19,528 nt of DNA from Deltaproteobacteria bacterium (GTDB taxonomy: Bacteria > Desulfobacterota > Desulfobulbia > Desulfobulbales > SURF-16), in assembly GCA_029939635.1 (NCBI GenBank), contig JAOZSN010000027.1, positions 1-19,528 of the forward strand, given 5' to 3'. Position numbers and translations under genes: made by a program. Shown here piece after piece: positions 6,915 through 14,667 of this stretch (positions are counted from its first letter, which is position 1; each line of letters begins with the position of its first letter). The notes beneath the pieces were generated by a model, which was not told the origin of the DNA, made no database searches, and worked only from the letters and a program-made list of their open reading frames with translations.

Positions 6915-8447
6915 ATGGCAACAGATCTAATCATAAACGCCGCCTCCTTTGAAGTCCGCATTGCTCTGGTGGAACATGGCAATTTAGTAGAGTTTTACCT
7001 GGAACGTCCCACTGAAAAAGGGCTGGTTGGTAATATTTATCTTGGCAAGGTGGTACGGGTTTTGCCTGGTATGCAGGCTGCCTTTGTTGATATTGGTCTT
7101 GAACGCACAGGTTTTCTTTATGTGGATGATGTCAACATATCGCCGGATATCTTTGAACGAAGAATGCTGAGTTGCAATGAGGGAGCCAGTTGCTGTGAAA
7201 ATGAACCGCCGGAATCCCTGGCCGTACGTACGCCGGGTAAATCCATTGAGGATCTGCTCACTGAGGGACAGGAGATATTGGTGCAGATCTGCAAGGAGCC
7301 CATTGGCACCAAGGGGGCTCGGCTCACCTGCCATATAACCCTGCCATGCCGTAATCTGGTCTTCATGCCCATGACGGATCATATCGGTATCTCTCGCAAG
7401 ATTGATGACGAGGCGGTACGTCAACAGCTACGCACCGATATCGAGGAGTTACGTCCGGCTGGTACTGGTTTTATCGTTCGTACTGTGGCTGAATCTGCCT
7501 GTCGTGGAGATCTTGAGGCGGATATGGAGTTTCTTCTCCACCTGTGGCGGGAGGTGAAGGACATGGCCGAAAAGACCAAGCCCATGAGCCTGGTCTACGA
7601 AGATCTTGATATTATCCTGCGGGTGGTGCGCGATATCTTTTCCCCTGAGGTAGATCGGGTGGTGGTAGATGAGCCCAAGACCTATAAGAGGGTGCTCAAG
7701 TTTATAGAGACCTTTGCTCCCCACTTGATCAACAAAGTATTTTCCTACGATCAGGCCACGCCAATTTTTGATGCCTATGGCGTGGAGATGGATGTGAGTC
7801 GTGCCCTGGACAAGAAAATTTGGTTGCGGTGCGGGGGCTACATAATTATTGAGGATACAGAGGCCCTCACGGTTGTTGATGTTAATACTGGTCGTTATGT
7901 GGGTAAGAATGACCTTGAAGAGACGATTTTTAAGACCAATATGGAGGCGGTGCGTGAAATTGCCTACCAACTGCGTTTACGCAATATCGGTGGTATAATC
8001 ATCGTTGATTTTATTGACATGGAGGAGTTAGCCCATCGTGAAGAGGTGTTCCGGGTGCTGTCTGAGGCGGTTAAAAAGGATAAGAGCCGCATTAATATTC
8101 TCAAGGTTTCTGAGTTCGGGTTGGTGCAGATGACCCGTAAACGTAACCGGGAAGACCTGTCCCATATGATGTGTGATCCCTGTCCCTACTGTAACGGGGT
8201 GGGTATGATTAAATCCACCCGTACTACCTCGTATGATATCTTTCGGAAAATATCCCTGGGAGCCCGTAAGATATCAGGGCCTAGTGTTACCATCAAGGTA
8301 CACCCCAAGGTGGCGGGAATGATGCTTAAAGAAGAGGCGGTGACCATTCATAATCTGGAAGATGAACTGGGGAAAACCCTGACCATTATCCCGGTGAAGG
8401 ATCTCCATATGGAAAAATATGAGATTGTCTGGGAGAGTGGAGAGTAA
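6915..8447 (+). CDS. rng: ribonuclease G (RNase E/G family)
   Basis: RNase G is an endoribonuclease that matures the 5' end of 16S rRNA and cleaves AU-rich single-stranded mRNA, preferring 5'-monophosphate ends. The 510 residues are slightly more than the 489 of the E. coli enzyme and lack the long RNase E scaffold tail. An S1 domain sits near residues 35-130 (LVGNIYLGKVVRVLPGMQAAFVDIG). It is interrupted by an unusual cysteine-containing insert, CNEGASCCENEPP. The catalytic magnesium-binding aspartates are D322 (VVDVNTGRYVG) and D365 (IIIVDFIDM). The zinc-link cysteines that join dimers are C423 and C426 (CPYC), with C420 as an extra nearby cysteine. No Shine-Dalgarno is found at a usual distance; GTGAG lies about 13 bases upstream. 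Its neighbour is the radical SAM fusion, a conserved association. The gene ends in a convergent intergenic gap full of tandem repeats. Confidence 0.94.
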   Translation: MATDLIINAASFEVRIALVEHGNLVEFYLERPTEKGLVGNIYLGKVVRVLPGMQAAFVDIGLERTGFLYVDDVNISPDIFERRMLSCNEGASCCENEPPESLAVRTPGKSIEDLLTEGQEILVQICKEPIGTKGARLTCHITLPCRNLVFMPMTDHIGISRKIDDEAVRQQLRTDIEELRPAGTGFIVRTVAESACRGDLEADMEFLLHLWREVKDMAEKTKPMSLVYEDLDIILRVVRDIFSPEVDRVVVDEPKTYKRVLKFIETFAPHLINKVFSYDQATPIFDAYGVEMDVSRALDKKIWLRCGGYIIIEDTEALTVVDVNTGRYVGKNDLEETIFKTNMEAVREIAYQLRLRNIGGIIIVDFIDMEELAHREEVFRVLSEAVKKDKSRINILKVSEFGLVQMTRKRNREDLSHMMCDPCPYCNGVGMIKSTRTTSYDIFRKISLGARKISGPSVTIKVHPKVAGMMLKEEAVTIHNLEDELGKTLTIIPVKDLHMEKYEIVWESGE

Positions 8448-8451
8448 AATT

Positions 8452-8475
8452 GTTACCAGTTACCAGTTACCAGTT
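8452..8475. repeat. heptamer tandem repeat, gttacca unit
   Basis: Three exact copies of gttacca (8452-8458, 8459-8465, 8466-8472) and a partial fourth follow directly after the rng stop codon. Read on the opposite strand the unit contains aactggt, related to the aactgac unit of the array 24 bases downstream, so the two arrays lie in inverted orientation. Confidence 0.92.
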
Positions 8476-8498
8476 GCGGCAAAGAGCACCTCACCCTA

Positions 8499-8538
8499 AA
8501 CTGACAACTGACAACTGACAACTGACAACTGACAACTG
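8499..8538. repeat. heptamer tandem repeat, aactgac unit
   Basis: Five exact copies of aactgac (8499-8533) plus aactg fill the space up to 3 bases before the stop codon of the small minus-strand gene. The array lies between two convergent genes. It could pair with the preceding gttacca array through repeated CAGTT/AACTG helices separated by AC/AC internal loops, which might act as a bidirectional 3'-end structure (inference). Confidence 0.93.
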
Positions 8539-8541
8539 CCT

Positions 8542-8748
8542 TTAACACCCTTCAATAGCTTTTTTCTTGGCGCTTTTTATTTTTACATCTTGGCCAACAG
8601 AAAATTTGCTGGATTTACTGCCGCAGTCAAGGATAATGGTGCCCTTGTCTACACTACTGACCGTGCATTTAGTGCTAGCGGCAAATACGGTGCTGCTGCT
8701 GAAGCTGAGGGCAACGATGGCGATGAGGGTAGTGATAGTCTTTTTCAT
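8542..8748 (-). CDS. small secreted cysteine-containing protein of unknown function
   Basis: This is a real small gene. It has a perfect AAGGAG ribosome-binding site (complement of 8757-8762), 8 bases before the ATG, and a textbook signal peptide of about 23 residues ending STVFA. The mature part is only about 45 residues, with cysteines at 28, 42 and 68; the last is the final residue of the protein. The pattern CTVSSVDKGTIILDCGS followed by FSVGQDVKIKS looks like a short beta-barrel or KOW/SH3-like strand-turn-strand. C28 and C42 are placed to form a periplasmic disulfide, leaving the terminal cysteine free. I do not recognise a named family with confidence. It stands alone, convergent with rng and divergent from the SYLF gene. 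Confidence 0.8.
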   Translation of the reverse strand: MKKTITTLIAIVALSFSSSTVFAASTKCTVSSVDKGTIILDCGSKSSKFSVGQDVKIKSAKKKAIEGC

Positions 8749-9066
8749 GGTGTTTTCTCCTTACCATAATGGATGTTGGGAAAGGGGGGCTGTCTATAAG
8801 AGTCTCGAGCCCGCCAATTTATTTCTTGCCATGGTTTAAAAATAGGGGAGGGACAGGGAGAAAGAAAGCTGGTATCACCCCATGTCAGGGTGTGCTGAGG
8901 GCGATGTCAGGGCGACATTGTTGTTATTACAGGCTGTTGTCTGTTGCTGGTGGTGCATGAATCTGTCCATTTAAAATTTAAAACCGTATGTATACCCCAG
9001 GAAAAGTATCTGTTCAGCGACTGGGCTGCTCTTGGTACTTCCATCTGGTAATCGTGGAGATACGTT
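8749..9066. other. 318-base divergent intergenic region
   Basis: This gap must hold the promoters of the minus-strand small secreted gene and the plus-strand SYLF gene. The visible structure is a direct repeat of atgtcaggg (8882-8890 and 8904-8912), 22 bases apart, which is two helical turns. The second copy is also part of an inverted repeat, atgtc-agggc-gacat (8904-8918). Such spacing suits a dimeric regulator, but no regulator is known. A 63-codon open frame at 8769-8960 has no ribosome-binding site and no recognisable protein features, so it is not called. No clear sigma-70 promoter was found. Confidence 0.5.
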
Positions 9067-9645
9067 ATGAAAAAAAATGTGTATGCAGTAACGATTTGTA
9101 TAGGGCTGCTATTTTCGTGTGCAGCTGGGCATGCTGCCGACTCCTATTCCCGTGCCATTAATCTGTATAAAAAAGCGCCACAGGCAAAGCCTTTTTTTGA
9201 TTCGGCCTATGCGTATGCTGTCTTTCCTGTCATGGGTAAGGGGGCATTTCTTATTGGTGGTGCCTTTGGTGAAGGGCGGATGTATCAGGGTGGGCAGGTT
9301 ACTGGTAGCGTATCCCAGGCTAACTTCTCCCTCGGTATGCAGGTTGGTGGGCAGGCTTTTAGTGAAATTATCTTTTTGCAGGATAAGCGGGCTTATGATG
9401 AATTTACCAATGGTGCTTTTGAGTTTGAGTCAAAGGTATCTGCTGTGGCCGTTACAGCTGGGGTACAAGCCCAGGCAGGCACAGGAGGGAATAGTGCCTC
9501 TGCCAGTGCTGGCCCTTCCACCACAAAGCAATTTGCCGCCACCTATGTAAAAGGTATGGCTGTTCTTGTCCATGTGCATGGAGGCCTCATGGTGGAGGCA
9601 GCAGTGGGCGGCCAGGTATTTGAGTTCAAGCCGCTAAGGAAATAG
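9067..9645 (+). CDS. secreted SYLF (YSC84/DUF500) lipid-binding-domain protein
   Basis: The 192-residue protein has a signal peptide ending near GHA (residue 23). A SYLF domain follows, shown by AYAVFPVMGKGAFLIGGAFGEG and LGMQVGGQAFSEIIFLQDK. The C-terminal GGLMVEAAVGGQVFEF also belongs to the family. Eukaryotic SYLF proteins bind phosphoinositides and actin; the bacterial forms are periplasmic or envelope proteins without an agreed role. A Ser/Ala/Gly-rich insertion (GTGGNSASASAGPS) sits between the domain halves. LFSC at residues 15-18 could be read as a weak lipobox, but Phe at that position is unfavourable. GGAG at 9056-9059 is a good ribosome-binding site 7 bases before the ATG. The next gene, a lipoprotein hydrolase, starts 39 bases downstream and is probably co-transcribed. 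Confidence 0.85.
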   Translation: MKKNVYAVTICIGLLFSCAAGHAADSYSRAINLYKKAPQAKPFFDSAYAYAVFPVMGKGAFLIGGAFGEGRMYQGGQVTGSVSQANFSLGMQVGGQAFSEIIFLQDKRAYDEFTNGAFEFESKVSAVAVTAGVQAQAGTGGNSASASAGPSTTKQFAATYVKGMAVLVHVHGGLMVEAAVGGQVFEFKPLRK

Positions 9646-9684
9646 CTATTTTTGTTATTTGTAAAGGCTCCAAGGAGGATGTTC

Positions 9685-10413
9685 ATGAGAAGCTATGGCC
9701 TTGTCTTGATTTTATTGTTGCTGGGGACAGGCTGTACGCAAAAAACAACAGTACCCTTTGATACCTTGGTCTATGAAGAGGAAAGGCAAGCCCATCATCT
9801 CATCGTCTTTCTACGTGGTCGGGGTGGTAGCCCTATAGATTTTGCTGAGCAGGGATTTGTTGCCACCATACGCCAGGCAGGGTTATCCTATGACATGGTG
9901 GTGCCGGATGCCCATTTTGGCTATTATCGTAATCGCAGCCTTGTCAAACGTCTTAAAGAGGATATTATTGCACCGGCCCAAGCCAGAGGGTATGAGCAGA
10001 TTTGGTTGGTAGGTGTCTCCATGGGAGGTCTTGGTGCTCTTTTCTATACAAAGGAGTATCCTGCCGATATCAGTGGCGTTCTTCTTATTGCGCCTTTTGT
10101 GGGCTATGACGCCTTTGTTGAGAAAATCGAAGCCGCAGGAGGCATACGACACTGGCAGGCCGGCATCTATGATGACAATGATTGGCAGTGTCTCTTGTGG
10201 GACTGGTTACAGGGCTACAAAGATAAGCCAGACCTGCCGCCCCTGTACTTGGCCTATGGCCAGGATGATCGCTACGGCCTTGGCCATGATCTCTTGACTG
10301 AAATTATCAGCCCAGATCATCTTTTTACCATATCAGGAGGGCATACCTATCCTGTCTTTACCTCTCTCTGGCAGCAATTTGTCCAGCATGGGGATTTGTC
10401 GAGGGTGCCTTGA
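9685..10413 (+). CDS. alpha/beta-hydrolase (esterase-like) lipoprotein
   Basis: ATG 9685 is chosen because AAGGAGG at 9672-9678 is 6 bases away; the earlier in-frame ATG at 9679 abuts it, and TTG 9652 lies upstream of it. The 242-residue product has a lipobox LGTGC (C17, next residue Thr), so it is probably an outer-membrane lipoprotein. The mature part is an alpha/beta hydrolase. The nucleophile elbow is GVSMGG with S112, the acid is D194 or D195 in YGQDDRYG, and H220 in SGGHTYPVF completes the triad. The oxyanion-side loop LRGRGGSPIDF precedes these. The likely activity is an esterase or lipase-like hydrolase facing the periplasm; the substrate is unknown. It follows the SYLF gene closely and runs convergently into the cyclase operon. 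Confidence 0.82.
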   Translation: MRSYGLVLILLLLGTGCTQKTTVPFDTLVYEEERQAHHLIVFLRGRGGSPIDFAEQGFVATIRQAGLSYDMVVPDAHFGYYRNRSLVKRLKEDIIAPAQARGYEQIWLVGVSMGGLGALFYTKEYPADISGVLLIAPFVGYDAFVEKIEAAGGIRHWQAGIYDDNDWQCLLWDWLQGYKDKPDLPPLYLAYGQDDRYGLGHDLLTEIISPDHLFTISGGHTYPVFTSLWQQFVQHGDLSRVP

Positions 10414-10421
10414 AATAATAC

Positions 10422-10438
10422 AAAGGGGATCCCTCTTT
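10422..10438. terminator. possible bidirectional terminator between convergent genes
   Basis: The sequence aaaggggatccctcttt folds into a 7-bp stem with one G-U pair and a 3-base loop. It lies in the 29-base gap between the stop codons of the hydrolase gene and the adenylate cyclase gene. The A and T ends give short U-tracts on both strands, so it may serve both transcripts. It is short, hence the moderate confidence. Confidence 0.45.
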
Positions 10439-10442
10439 AATA

Positions 10443-12668
10443 CTATTTTGAGGTATGGGTGTATACCCCATCCCAGTCATTTTCCGGCGGTGTGACCATG
10501 AAATGATGGGAGCGTTGTTGGTAGAGAGAGTACAGGCGGTGGGGGTGGCTTGAAGCGAGTTGTTGGAAATGACTATGGGCCTCGCCGAATTTTTTAGCCT
10601 GATAATAATACATGGCCCGGTTGTAGAGGGTTATTTCTTCCTGTCGTTTCTCGTTATCCCCTTGTTCACAGAGAGGTTCGTATATACGTACCGGTTCTTC
10701 CTTGCCCTTTACTCGTACTCGATCAATATAGCGGCAGAATATTTCTTTCTCCACCGCCCTCTTGGTATATTCACTGATGAGGATACGACTGCCATAGGTT
10801 TTGTTTAGTCCTTCCAGACGGGCAGCTAAGTTTACGTTATCTCCTAGTACTGTGTAGTTAAAGCGTCTTTCACTGCCAAAATTCCCCACCCGAACCGGGC
10901 CACTGTTAAGGCCAATACCTATGTCAATGTGTGGATAGCCTTTTTTTTGCCAGGTGGGTTGCTGTTTTTCCAGTACTTCCAGGGAGAGCAGGCTGGTCCG
11001 TACAGCCAGTAACTCCTGCTGGGGGATATCCAGGGGGGCTCCCCAGATGGCCATGATGGCATCACCAATAAATTTATCCACCGTGCCGCCATTTTGCATG
11101 ATTATTTCGGTCATAGCGGTGAGATATTCATTCATTAGCTGGCTGAGTTTCTTGGGAGAGAGTTCCTCTGATATTGATGTGAAATCCCTGATATCACTAA
11201 AAAAAATAGTTAAACTCTTTGTCTCTCCGCTTAGCGAAAGGCGTTTAGGATTATTGACCATCTCCTTGACCACTGCCGGAGAGACATAGCGTTTAAAGGC
11301 ATCATTTAAAAACCGCTTGTCACGACCCGTGAAAAAATAATTGAACAGGGTGACAATGAAGAAAACGGTCATGGTGGAAAAGAGGGGATAGGTGATGCCA
11401 ACGATACGATTTTCCATGAAGAGTAGGTAGGCACTGGCTATGGAGATAAGGATGAGTAGCACACCTCCTAATGCCCCAGCTATGGGAGTGGAATAAGCAA
11501 GGAGGGCGGCCAGTGCCAGGCCACCGATGATGATGGTGCAGTAGGTCAGGCCGATCTCCGAATAGGTGTCGTAGGTCATGGGGTCGCCTGCTACCATGTT
11601 GTCGATAAGATTAGCGTGGATTTCTACCCCGGCCATAACGTTACTGAAAGGAGTGGCTCGCAGATCCAGAAGCCCTGCGGCCGATGAGCCAATGAGGATA
11701 TAGCGCCCTTTGAGTTTGGCTAGATTTTTGCTACTGAGGATATCGGCTGCAGAGATGTAGGGAAAGGACTCAGACGGGCCGCGAAAATTAACAGTGAGTT
11801 GGCCTTGCTCATCTGTTGGTAGAAAGGTGGTGCCTAATTGTACCCCAAGGATGTCCCTTTTTATGCCATGGGAGGTGGTGGTAAGGTGAATAGTGGCTGT
11901 GGTCAGATCATTGCCAATGCGGAATCCTTCAAGGGCCAGAGAGGGATATGGCAGGCCATTATATTCCATAAAGAGGGGGACTTTGCGGATGGTTCCTGAT
12001 AAGCCAGGGTAGACATTGAAAAATCCTTCACTTTCTGCCTGGGCAATATCAGCAATATTGGTTACCCCGTTTGTGGCGTGCAGGAGATTGATCTGTCCTG
12101 AGGCGGCCTGGGTTGGCGAAAATTTAATGGTGATAGAAGGGAAGGGGTCTTCTCCTAAGGCAAGGCCTGTATCCATGGTCAGGGCGTAGCCTAATACTGA
12201 TGGCGAGTTGGCCAGAACCTGTCCTAGAGCCAAGTCATGGTTGAAGCGGTCATCCTCTTGAAGTTGTTTCCTGGTGGCGGCTGGTATCTGAGTAACTACG
12301 TCAGCAGGCAGGCCAGCCAGAAACTGGCTGGGTGAGGTTCTGTCTGGCTCGGGAAAGACAAAGTCAAACATGATGGCCCGTGGTTTTTGGCGGTTAATAA
12401 TCTCCATGAGCTGGGCCAGGATATGCCGTGACCAGGGCCATTGGCCATATCTGGCCAGGCTGTCATTATCAATGTCGACAATAACCACTGTGGAGCTGGT
12501 GGGCTGAGGGCCGCGGATATGAAAGAGAGCATCGGTACAGCGGTTATCAAAGCTCTGAAGCAGACGTGGTTTAACGCCACCAAAGGAAAAAAAGAGAACC
12601 ACTGAGCAGATAACCACCAGGCAGCCTACCTTAAAGGGCGAGGGCAGTAGTAGTTTTTTTACTCTCAT
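10443..12668 (-). CDS. CHASE2-domain class III adenylate cyclase
   Basis: The 741-residue membrane protein has an N-terminal transmembrane helix (about 13-31). A CHASE2 extracytoplasmic sensor occupies about 35-345 (VVIVDIDNDSLARYGQWPWSR, ILIGSSAAGLLDLRATPF), followed by three helices at about 376-392, 396-416 and 424-446. The cytoplasmic catalytic domain carries metal-binding D492 (FFSDIRDFTSI) and D536 (KFIGDAIMAIWG). Substrate-selecting K532 and T606 indicate ATP rather than GTP. Transition-state N613 and R617 lie in VNLAARLEG. All catalytic residues are present, so it should make cAMP. A C-terminal TPR-like segment (YNRAMYYYQAKKFGEAHSHF) ends in DWDGVYTHTSK. It overlaps the FecR gene by ATGA and is the last gene of the three-gene operon. 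The signal sensed by CHASE2 is unknown. Confidence 0.92.
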   Translation of the reverse strand: MRVKKLLLPSPFKVGCLVVICSVVLFFSFGGVKPRLLQSFDNRCTDALFHIRGPQPTSSTVVIVDIDNDSLARYGQWPWSRHILAQLMEIINRQKPRAIMFDFVFPEPDRTSPSQFLAGLPADVVTQIPAATRKQLQEDDRFNHDLALGQVLANSPSVLGYALTMDTGLALGEDPFPSITIKFSPTQAASGQINLLHATNGVTNIADIAQAESEGFFNVYPGLSGTIRKVPLFMEYNGLPYPSLALEGFRIGNDLTTATIHLTTTSHGIKRDILGVQLGTTFLPTDEQGQLTVNFRGPSESFPYISAADILSSKNLAKLKGRYILIGSSAAGLLDLRATPFSNVMAGVEIHANLIDNMVAGDPMTYDTYSEIGLTYCTIIIGGLALAALLAYSTPIAGALGGVLLILISIASAYLLFMENRIVGITYPLFSTMTVFFIVTLFNYFFTGRDKRFLNDAFKRYVSPAVVKEMVNNPKRLSLSGETKSLTIFFSDIRDFTSISEELSPKKLSQLMNEYLTAMTEIIMQNGGTVDKFIGDAIMAIWGAPLDIPQQELLAVRTSLLSLEVLEKQQPTWQKKGYPHIDIGIGLNSGPVRVGNFGSERRFNYTVLGDNVNLAARLEGLNKTYGSRILISEYTKRAVEKEIFCRYIDRVRVKGKEEPVRIYEPLCEQGDNEKRQEEITLYNRAMYYYQAKKFGEAHSHFQQLASSHPHRLYSLYQQRSHHFMVTPPENDWDGVYTHTSK

Positions 12669-14650
12669 CTATTGCCGCCAAATATACCTTGATAGGTGGT
12701 TGATATGTTTTCATGGGCCTGGAAGTTTCCTCCTGTTGAGGCGGCATCATGGCCATAGAAATTACCGTTAATTACTCCAGGCGAGTAGCCATCAAGGTTT
12801 CCTGAAAAACTTGGGTTCGTGGTTGCTAACCCCTGGGCATGGATGGCAAAATTTTGAGAGTTAATATTGATGGAGCCTTGGATAGAGTCTGTGTTGGTAT
12901 ACTCGGCAAAATTAACGCTCATTTCTAAAGTACCATTATGGTGGGTAACCTGGGGGATCCCTGCCGCTACTGAGGTGTCGATACGATCGGCTATCACCTG
13001 GCCCGAGTAGCTAGCGCTAAGTTGGTTTGCCGGAAGGGTAAGTTCTACCATATTATCGGTGGGTTGGCCTGCAATCCACATGGATCCCGGCACATGACTG
13101 TGGAATTGGCTAGTGCTTTCTGTGTACGCCATTTCCCAATAGCCCCAGGTCGCATAGGTGGCCATTTGATCTTCTTTCTTGGCGGTGATGAGGAAATTGC
13201 CGTGTTCTTTGAGGCTACCGCTATCAAGTATGGCAACGAAGAAACGGTCGTCAATATAGGCTGAGCCAGCTATCCCGCCAACGGCCAGACCACTGCTAGC
13301 TGGGTTTGTGTCGCCACTATCGGTGATGATATTACCGCTTATGGTGCCCAGGTCACGGTTAATATTGAGCAGAAAGGGGTTGCTGGTGGTGTTGTAGAAA
13401 AGTTTGCGGCTGCCATCATCAATATTTTCCACATTTTCTGCCAGACCAACCACAAAGCCTTGCCAGGCAGCACTGCCACGGCTGGCACTTGGGGATAGCA
13501 TATCTGTTTCAGCCAGGCCGGTACCGGCAACCTGCCAGCTTTCGACTCGGTCTTGGGTGCTGCTTGGTGCCATCTCGTAGCTCCCACCGCTGCCAGTCAT
13601 GGCAAAGGTGGTAAATGAAGTGCCAAAGAATTCGCCCGTGCCGTTCCCGGACGTAGCGGTTATCTGGTTGCTTGGGCCACCGCCACTACCAAATATTTGG
13701 ACATCGGTGACCAGATTTTCATTGATTGTGCCGAAAAAGAAAACAGGGGTACCCTCTTCTTCCGGGGCGTCACTCTTGTCGGCAATACCAATAATCTTTT
13801 TGCTATGCCAGTTGGCCATGATGGTCATGGTGTCATTGATGGGTTTTTCACCGCCGCTGTTTATGTCGGTGGAGGTGCCGTTAATGGTTCCCTGGAAAAG
13901 GCTGATACCATCACCAGGAGGTGTCTCAGCCTCAGCTGTCTCTGGCCCTACTGTTTCCGAGGGCGGGGGGAGTTCAATAAGGGGTGGTTCTTCTTCTGCT
14001 GGCGGTGGGGGCGGTGGGGGCTGGTCCATATCTTGTTCAAAGGTGGCCAGCTCTGCTGCGCTAAAAGGCTGGGGTGGTGGCGGTGGGGAGCCGCGTTGGA
14101 TGTGGCTGCCATGACCGGGAGCAGCTATTTCCACCTGGCCAAAGCTATTACTCACCACAATACCCTTGCCCCCTTGAAAAACCACGGACAGGGAATTGCC
14201 ATCTACTCGACCTGTATACATGGAGCCGCGGATACCAATGGTGGCGGCTGGTGTTTGGGTGGTGAATTTTTGTGGCGCTACCCTGGTGATGGCTCCCCCC
14301 ATGATACGGAAGATACCCTCCTTGATCTCGGTATGCAGAGCTCCGTCATCATGGCTGGGTGGCCAAAGATATTCCTTGATGACCATGGTTGTATTTTGGC
14401 CCAGGCTAATAATGGTGTTGTCAGTAAAGATGATTTGCAGGCGACCACGTTTGGCCGTAGTAATTTTATCTGTTGTATAGATGGGGGCTTTTATTTTCAG
14501 CCTGCGGCTGATGCCCTCCGCTGAGGTCGCCGTAACTTGGCCGCGCAGGGCCACAACCTTGGCGGCAGTTTCCACTGCTGCTTTGGCTGGCAGGGAAAGG
14601 AAGAGGATCAAGCAGAGGATCGAGAGTGATAGTACATCTTTAGCTGTCAT
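12665..14650 (-). CDS. secreted FecR-domain protein with TbpB-like C-terminal beta-barrel
   Basis: The 661-residue protein has a non-lipid signal peptide (cleavage near PAKA, residue 24). A FecR domain covers about residues 35-175 (GRLQIIFTDNTIISLGQNT, TPAATIGIRGSMY). Two polyproline stretches near 185-190 and 208-216 form a spacer. A long beta-rich region follows, containing the block YATWGYWEMAY and later PGSMWIAGQPT. The last 120 residues look like the 8-stranded barrel of TbpB/Slam-dependent cargo (TbpB_B_D). They end INGNFYGHDAASTGGNF and GIFGGNR, matching the family signature of GxFyG, an A-x-GG step and a terminal FGxKR. This C-terminal assignment is by pattern memory. GAAGG (complement of 14659-14663), 8 bases before the ATG, is the ribosome-binding site and sits inside the stop region of the upstream gene. 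No lipobox is present. Confidence 0.85.
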   Translation of the reverse strand: MTAKDVLSLSILCLILFLSLPAKAAVETAAKVVALRGQVTATSAEGISRRLKIKAPIYTTDKITTAKRGRLQIIFTDNTIISLGQNTTMVIKEYLWPPSHDDGALHTEIKEGIFRIMGGAITRVAPQKFTTQTPAATIGIRGSMYTGRVDGNSLSVVFQGGKGIVVSNSFGQVEIAAPGHGSHIQRGSPPPPPQPFSAAELATFEQDMDQPPPPPPPAEEEPPLIELPPPSETVGPETAEAETPPGDGISLFQGTINGTSTDINSGGEKPINDTMTIMANWHSKKIIGIADKSDAPEEEGTPVFFFGTINENLVTDVQIFGSGGGPSNQITATSGNGTGEFFGTSFTTFAMTGSGGSYEMAPSSTQDRVESWQVAGTGLAETDMLSPSASRGSAAWQGFVVGLAENVENIDDGSRKLFYNTTSNPFLLNINRDLGTISGNIITDSGDTNPASSGLAVGGIAGSAYIDDRFFVAILDSGSLKEHGNFLITAKKEDQMATYATWGYWEMAYTESTSQFHSHVPGSMWIAGQPTDNMVELTLPANQLSASYSGQVIADRIDTSVAAGIPQVTHHNGTLEMSVNFAEYTNTDSIQGSININSQNFAIHAQGLATTNPSFSGNLDGYSPGVINGNFYGHDAASTGGNFQAHENISTTYQGIFGGNR

Positions 14651-14667
14651 GGTGGGTACCTTCAGTC

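Noticed and set aside
8452..8538. CRISPR array
   Set aside because: Units are 7 bp with no spacers and no cas genes nearby.
8769..8960. 63-codon plus-strand open frame in the divergent gap
   Set aside because: No ribosome-binding site, no signal peptide or family features, and it overlaps the probable promoter region of the small minus-strand gene.
13697..14524. 275-codon open frame antisense to the FecR gene
   Set aside because: It is the complement of coding sequence; its glycine/tryptophan-rich stretches are only the reverse of the polyproline codons.
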